Positions 60,912 to 64,000 of a DNA stretch of 64,000 bases are shown one piece after another. The notes under the pieces were generated by a model that saw nothing but the letters and a program-made list of their open reading frames with translations, searched no databases and was not told where the DNA came from. Position 1 is the first letter of the stretch. Each line of letters starts with the position of its first letter. The stretch is taken from positions 3,790,273 through 3,854,272 of the forward strand of contig NC_054083.1 of the NCBI RefSeq assembly GCF_017562075.2. The letters run 5' to 3'. The DNA comes from Anopheles merus (lineage: Eukaryota > Arthropoda > Insecta > Diptera > Culicidae). Made by a program: the position numbers and the translations under genes.

Positions 60912-61023
60912 CACTGAAAGCCGGTATCGCACCAGATTTCGGGTGTCGCCTTGTGCGTGCGTGTGTGTTATTCTCACAGCACACTCGTTCATCATTTTTT
61001 TCGTTTTTTCGCTTGAGCCACTC

Positions 61024-61200
61024 GATTTCGTTCTTCGCTGATTTTGGCAGCGCACGAAGGGGGTTCGGTTTCAACTTCCAACAACAACAACCACACGAGG
61101 GAGCTCGTGGATACTCACGAAGGGAAAATCACTCAAATTAGAGCGAGAGACAGATAGAAAAAACGAAAGGTCAATATAAAATCTTCGGCTTTTGACCGTT
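61024..61200 (+). repeat. 177-bp direct repeat, copy 1
   Basis: GATTTCGTTCTTCGCTGATT through CTTCGGCTTTTGACCGTT. It differs from copy 2 at only a few positions. A CTTCGGCTTT/AAAGCCGAAG stem spans its right edge (61183-61220). Confidence 0.95.
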
Positions 61201-61752
61201 CCCAGCTAGCAAAGCCGAAGGCCTTTGTATGGGAGCCATCGCGCTCATCAAGGCTCACTTAGTCGCGCGCATAAAGCAAAATGTGCGCGAAGGCGAAAAA
61301 ACCCGAAAGCGCTTCGTGTGGCCCTCTCTCGTGTTTCTAGTTTTATTATCTCTCGCATGTCATCACTCTCTCCCAGTTTTTCGGATTGAAATGAGAATTC
61401 ACTCTCTTGATTTGGTTGCGGCAGTCTAGCTGCTTCACACTCTTTATTCTCTTCTTTTTGCAGTTCCCACAAGAGGATTCACACATGTGTTCTCACATAC
61501 TTACATACACACACACGGTCGTTGGAAGCCTGGCGCGGCTGTTTCCAATTCTGTCTTTTCTTCTTTCCTCTTCACACCGCGCTGGAGCCCGTGGTGGTGC
61601 GCGTGTTCAGCCTGCTTGGTTCAGGAAAAATGTCATCAGATTTGACGCGCCTCAACCGCGGTGTTGTATGAAGGCTGTTGATGAAAGTACACAATTAATA
61701 GATACACTTTGTTAAAAAAATTACACTTGATTTAAAGATGTGACAAACTTAC

Positions 61753-61848
61753 CTTTGTGCTCGAGGATCAATTGAACCTTGAACGCCTGTGCACACAGTG
61801 TCGCAATTTGAAGAGGTTTGGAGAACAGCTAGCGGTAGCAGCACACAT
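61753..61848 (-). ncRNA. Candidate internal exon, minus strand
   Basis: Flanked by a good acceptor (TTACATGTTTCAG, minus strand) and donor (ACAAAG|GTAAGTTTG). The 96-bp exon starts with ATG but reaches a stop after 26 codons, so it is either noncoding, a uORF-bearing 5' UTR exon, or part of a short peptide gene. It is separated by a 76-bp gap from the next candidate exon. Confidence 0.4.
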
Positions 61849-61924
61849 CTGAAACATGTAAAGTGCAATGTTTTAATTAGAATAAATGTCACATAACACT
61901 AGACACTTAGAAAAGGACACTTAC

Positions 61925-62070
61925 CGAAACAATTAGATGATAACAATTTGTCCTCCGATAAAGCAGAAACAACACCGCGGATGGCGCAGTATGGAAAGTG
62001 TTTCACGCAGGAAAAATAGTTCACGCAGCACACAAACACACACTCTCACGTCCACGGTTCAGAGCACACT
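61925..62070 (-). ncRNA. Candidate first exon, minus strand
   Basis: Ends at the donor TTTCG|GTAAGTG (61925). A 76-bp intron to the acceptor at 61849 is a usual insect intron size. A TCAGT initiator-like motif places a possible start near 62070. No long open frame. Confidence 0.35.
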
Positions 62071-62834
62071 GAAGTCGCTCTTTGGCTTGGATGGAAAAGA
62101 GCAAACACCCTGATGAGTGCGATGGAAGAAAATGACGTGTGTTCAACAGGGATGGGTAGAATCAAACACACGAAGTGTGCAGGAGAATTCTCTTCGTGTG
62201 GCAAGAGAGAATTGACTAACACCCTGATGAGTGAGAACGCAACAAACGTTGTGGAATGTAGAAACGGGATAGGAATAGTAAGCGAAGGCAGTTTGTGGAT
62301 GTGTAGATGTGTGTGTGCGCGGAGCGAATGTATCGATGAAGATGGTAAGCAGCGGGGTTTTCTCATTCAGTTGACGGGACCCGAACAATTCCCCATGGTT
62401 TGGTCAGTCCAATGCCAACGCTGCTGAGGGAAGGGTGTGTTACTTTTCCACGCGGTGGGACTCATGCTCATGATGATGAAAAACTGTATGTTCTTTGCAA
62501 TATTTGCTTACTATGTTATTGATTTCACCATTTTCTAAAATTTACACTACTTTTCAAATATTTTATGAAAATACACGTGAAAGTTTCTATAGATAATATT
62601 TTCAGAAGAAACGGCGCAAAAAAGCCGCATTGCTAAGATTGATGATATTATCAATTTAAAAAAACATTCTGAACCCGTCATGAAAAAAAAAAACAAAAAT
62701 ACGAAAAACTTTTTCTAAGTATATTTTGAGTTGCTGAATCTAGCTCTCGAAGATCGTTTTTGGATAGCATGAATAGTTTCAAAGATATTTATCAAAAACC
62801 TGTTGATTTCTTCTAACACACATATTTGAAATGT

Positions 62835-63143
62835 TCAGCAGTAAGCGGGTATCTCTTCAACAATCAAAAGAAGGAAAAGATCCATTCTTATTGCATTAAT
62901 AATCTCGCCAAGCGCGATGTAATAAATGGTTGAATTGTTTGATCGGCAGGTTTTAAACATTTCTTCCATCACAAACGCTGGATCAAGACCCAGCGGTAAG
63001 TACCCTTTAATCCATATACAAAAATAGCTCTCCATCCAGTTCACAGGCAAACAGACAGCAAAGAGGATTCCACAAAGCACAAGCGGCTCAGCCTTAACCC
63101 GCCCACCCCACTTGCCACCCAAGGCGAACACGAAAAAAGACAC
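62835..63143 (-). other. Open frame of 102 codons, unrecognised
   Basis: The minus-strand frame has hydrophobic segments (VLCGILFAVCLPV, LFLLLIVEEIPA) but no known family. It could be chance. Confidence 0.15.
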
Positions 63144-63353
63144 GCCCCAAAATCAAACTGCGCAGTGTGTATGCGTGTGTTATTTTACTTTTTTCTCATT
63201 CGAAACCCGAACCAACTTCGGCTTTTTACACGAAGAAAGATTCGAGCCATCGCTTCCGCTCAACGTCGAGCAAGGGTTCGAGCGATAAGCTCCCTCGAAC
63301 CCATCTCGAACCTTATTTCCTTCGAGCGACTTCGGATTTGTCTGTTGGGACTT

Positions 63354-63530
63354 GATTTCGCTCTTCGCTGATTTTGGCAGCGCACGAAGGGGGTTCGGTT
63401 TCAACTTCCAACAACAACAACCACGGGAGGGAGCTCGTGGATACTCACGAAGGGAAAATCACTCAAATTAGATCGAGAGACAGATAGAAAAAACGAAAGG
63501 TCAATATAAAATCTTCGGCTTTTGACCGTT
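63354..63530 (+). repeat. 177-bp direct repeat, copy 2
   Basis: Same as 61024-61200. Upstream of both copies is a weaker match including GTGTGTTATT (60966 and 63175). Confidence 0.95.
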
Positions 63531-63682
63531 GGGTAATAGTCGGAAGTATTCTGAAGCGCTTTAATTTCCCGATATCAGCGATGATTTCATTTTAAAAAAC
63601 AGCTTACGAGTAAAAATAGAGTCTTCTTCATTTATTGCTCTGAAGTATTTTTTGTAGTTTTTTAAACAATAAAGTCAAATAC

Positions 63683-64000
63683 AATTGTTTGATCCGTATA
63701 TATATATAGGAAAAATATGAATCAAACTATTATTGATCTTTATTTTCATAAAAGAGGGACGGATGATTGATAGTTATATTCTTTGTTTTGTCCATGTGCC
63801 ATCATGTTATTCGGTAAAAAACAAGTGCGGCCTAAACCATACACGTTAGTCGATGTAAACAACCGTGCAAAACTGCCATAATTACACTCGTCTGCCTCGT
63901 TTTTTTTCGTATTTTATCAAACCCACCTCCCGTTATAGTTCTATTGCTCCTTGACTGCTAGTATGATTTTTTTTCCTATATATATACGGAGCAAACAATT
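63683..64000 (-). mobile_element. MITE with 45-bp TIRs at window edge
   Basis: The left TIR CAATTGTTTGATCCGTATAT faces its inverse ending ACGGAGCAAACAATT at 64000. The interior matches 1712-1930 in inverse. It is noncoding. The outer duplication lies outside the window, so the superfamily is undetermined. Confidence 0.85.

Larger units (their letters stand above)
61201..63353. other. Unique DNA between direct repeats
   Basis: GC-richer than the flanks at 61.2-61.7 kb, with GAGA/TCTC motifs. It contains candidate spliced exons on the minus strand (listed separately). A possible plus-strand acceptor TTCTCTTCTTTTTGCAG ends at 61464. No protein domain was recognised. Confidence 0.5.

Noticed and set aside
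62104..62240. CACCCTGATGAGTG twice (62106 and 62220), resembling the hammerhead core CUGAUGA
   Set aside because: Neither copy is followed by a pairing stem II and a GAAA at the required place, so a hammerhead ribozyme is not supported. The 114-bp spaced duplication is just noted.

Overview
The window reads as the genome of a mosquito, most likely an Anopheles. The evidence is a tRNA-derived SINE family resembling the SINE200 type known from Anopheles, a CR1-clade (T1/Q-like) retrotransposon, RTE and I-clade retrotransposons, a BEL/Pao element, several hAT families, short GT-AG introns and long (TA)n tracts. I ran no database search, so the genus rests on recognition. Only one host gene is clear. 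It has four exons on the + strand between 23.3 and 30.1 kb and encodes a C2 domain followed by a PDZ domain. The order suggests the invertebrate counterpart of vertebrate PDZ-RGS3, but no RGS domain is visible. A good splice donor ends the fourth exon, so the gene probably continues, and most of the sequence to the right may be intron.

Layout. 0-6 kb: AT-rich DNA with small inverted-repeat elements. These include an element with hAT-like ends whose arms are expanded GGAGCC minisatellite, and two 262-bp Harbinger-type MITEs in opposite orientation. 6.2-11.4 kb: a decayed Ty3/gypsy retrotransposon on the minus strand, with its polymerase split by a 0.6-kb DNA element. 12-18 kb: (TA)n tracts, SINEs and hAT ends. 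18.36-22.63 kb: a nest in which a mariner remnant is split by a hAT element that contains a CR1-clade retrotransposon. 23.3-30.1 kb: the C2-PDZ gene. 31-36.7 kb: SINEs, foldback MITEs and a second hAT type.

36.7-45.5 kb holds a second nest. A Tigger-like (pogo) element is cut near its right end by a hAT element (8-bp target duplication ATCTAGGG). That hAT is in turn cut by an almost pristine BEL/Pao retrotransposon (5-bp duplication GTATG; 473-bp LTRs that differ at one position by eye; one open gag-pol frame of about 1,960 codons). 45.5-55.2 kb: foldback DNA and three damaged non-LTR retrotransposons (I clade, RTE clade, and a zf-RVT-bearing type).

55.2-60.8 kb is a 5.6-kb palindrome: two diverged arms of about 2.8 and 2.7 kb in head-to-head inversion around a 93-bp spacer. 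The spacer sequence recurs directly at the outer end of the right arm. I recognise no protein in it. To its right, two near-identical 177-bp direct repeats flank 2.15 kb that shows signs of a spliced minus-strand transcript with little coding capacity. The window ends in a 45-bp-TIR MITE whose other copy lies inverted at 1.7 kb.

The most unusual items are the palindrome with its recurring spacer, the adjacent direct-repeat cassette with the spliced transcript, the hAT element built from minisatellite, and the two datable three-layer nests that share the same middle hAT family.
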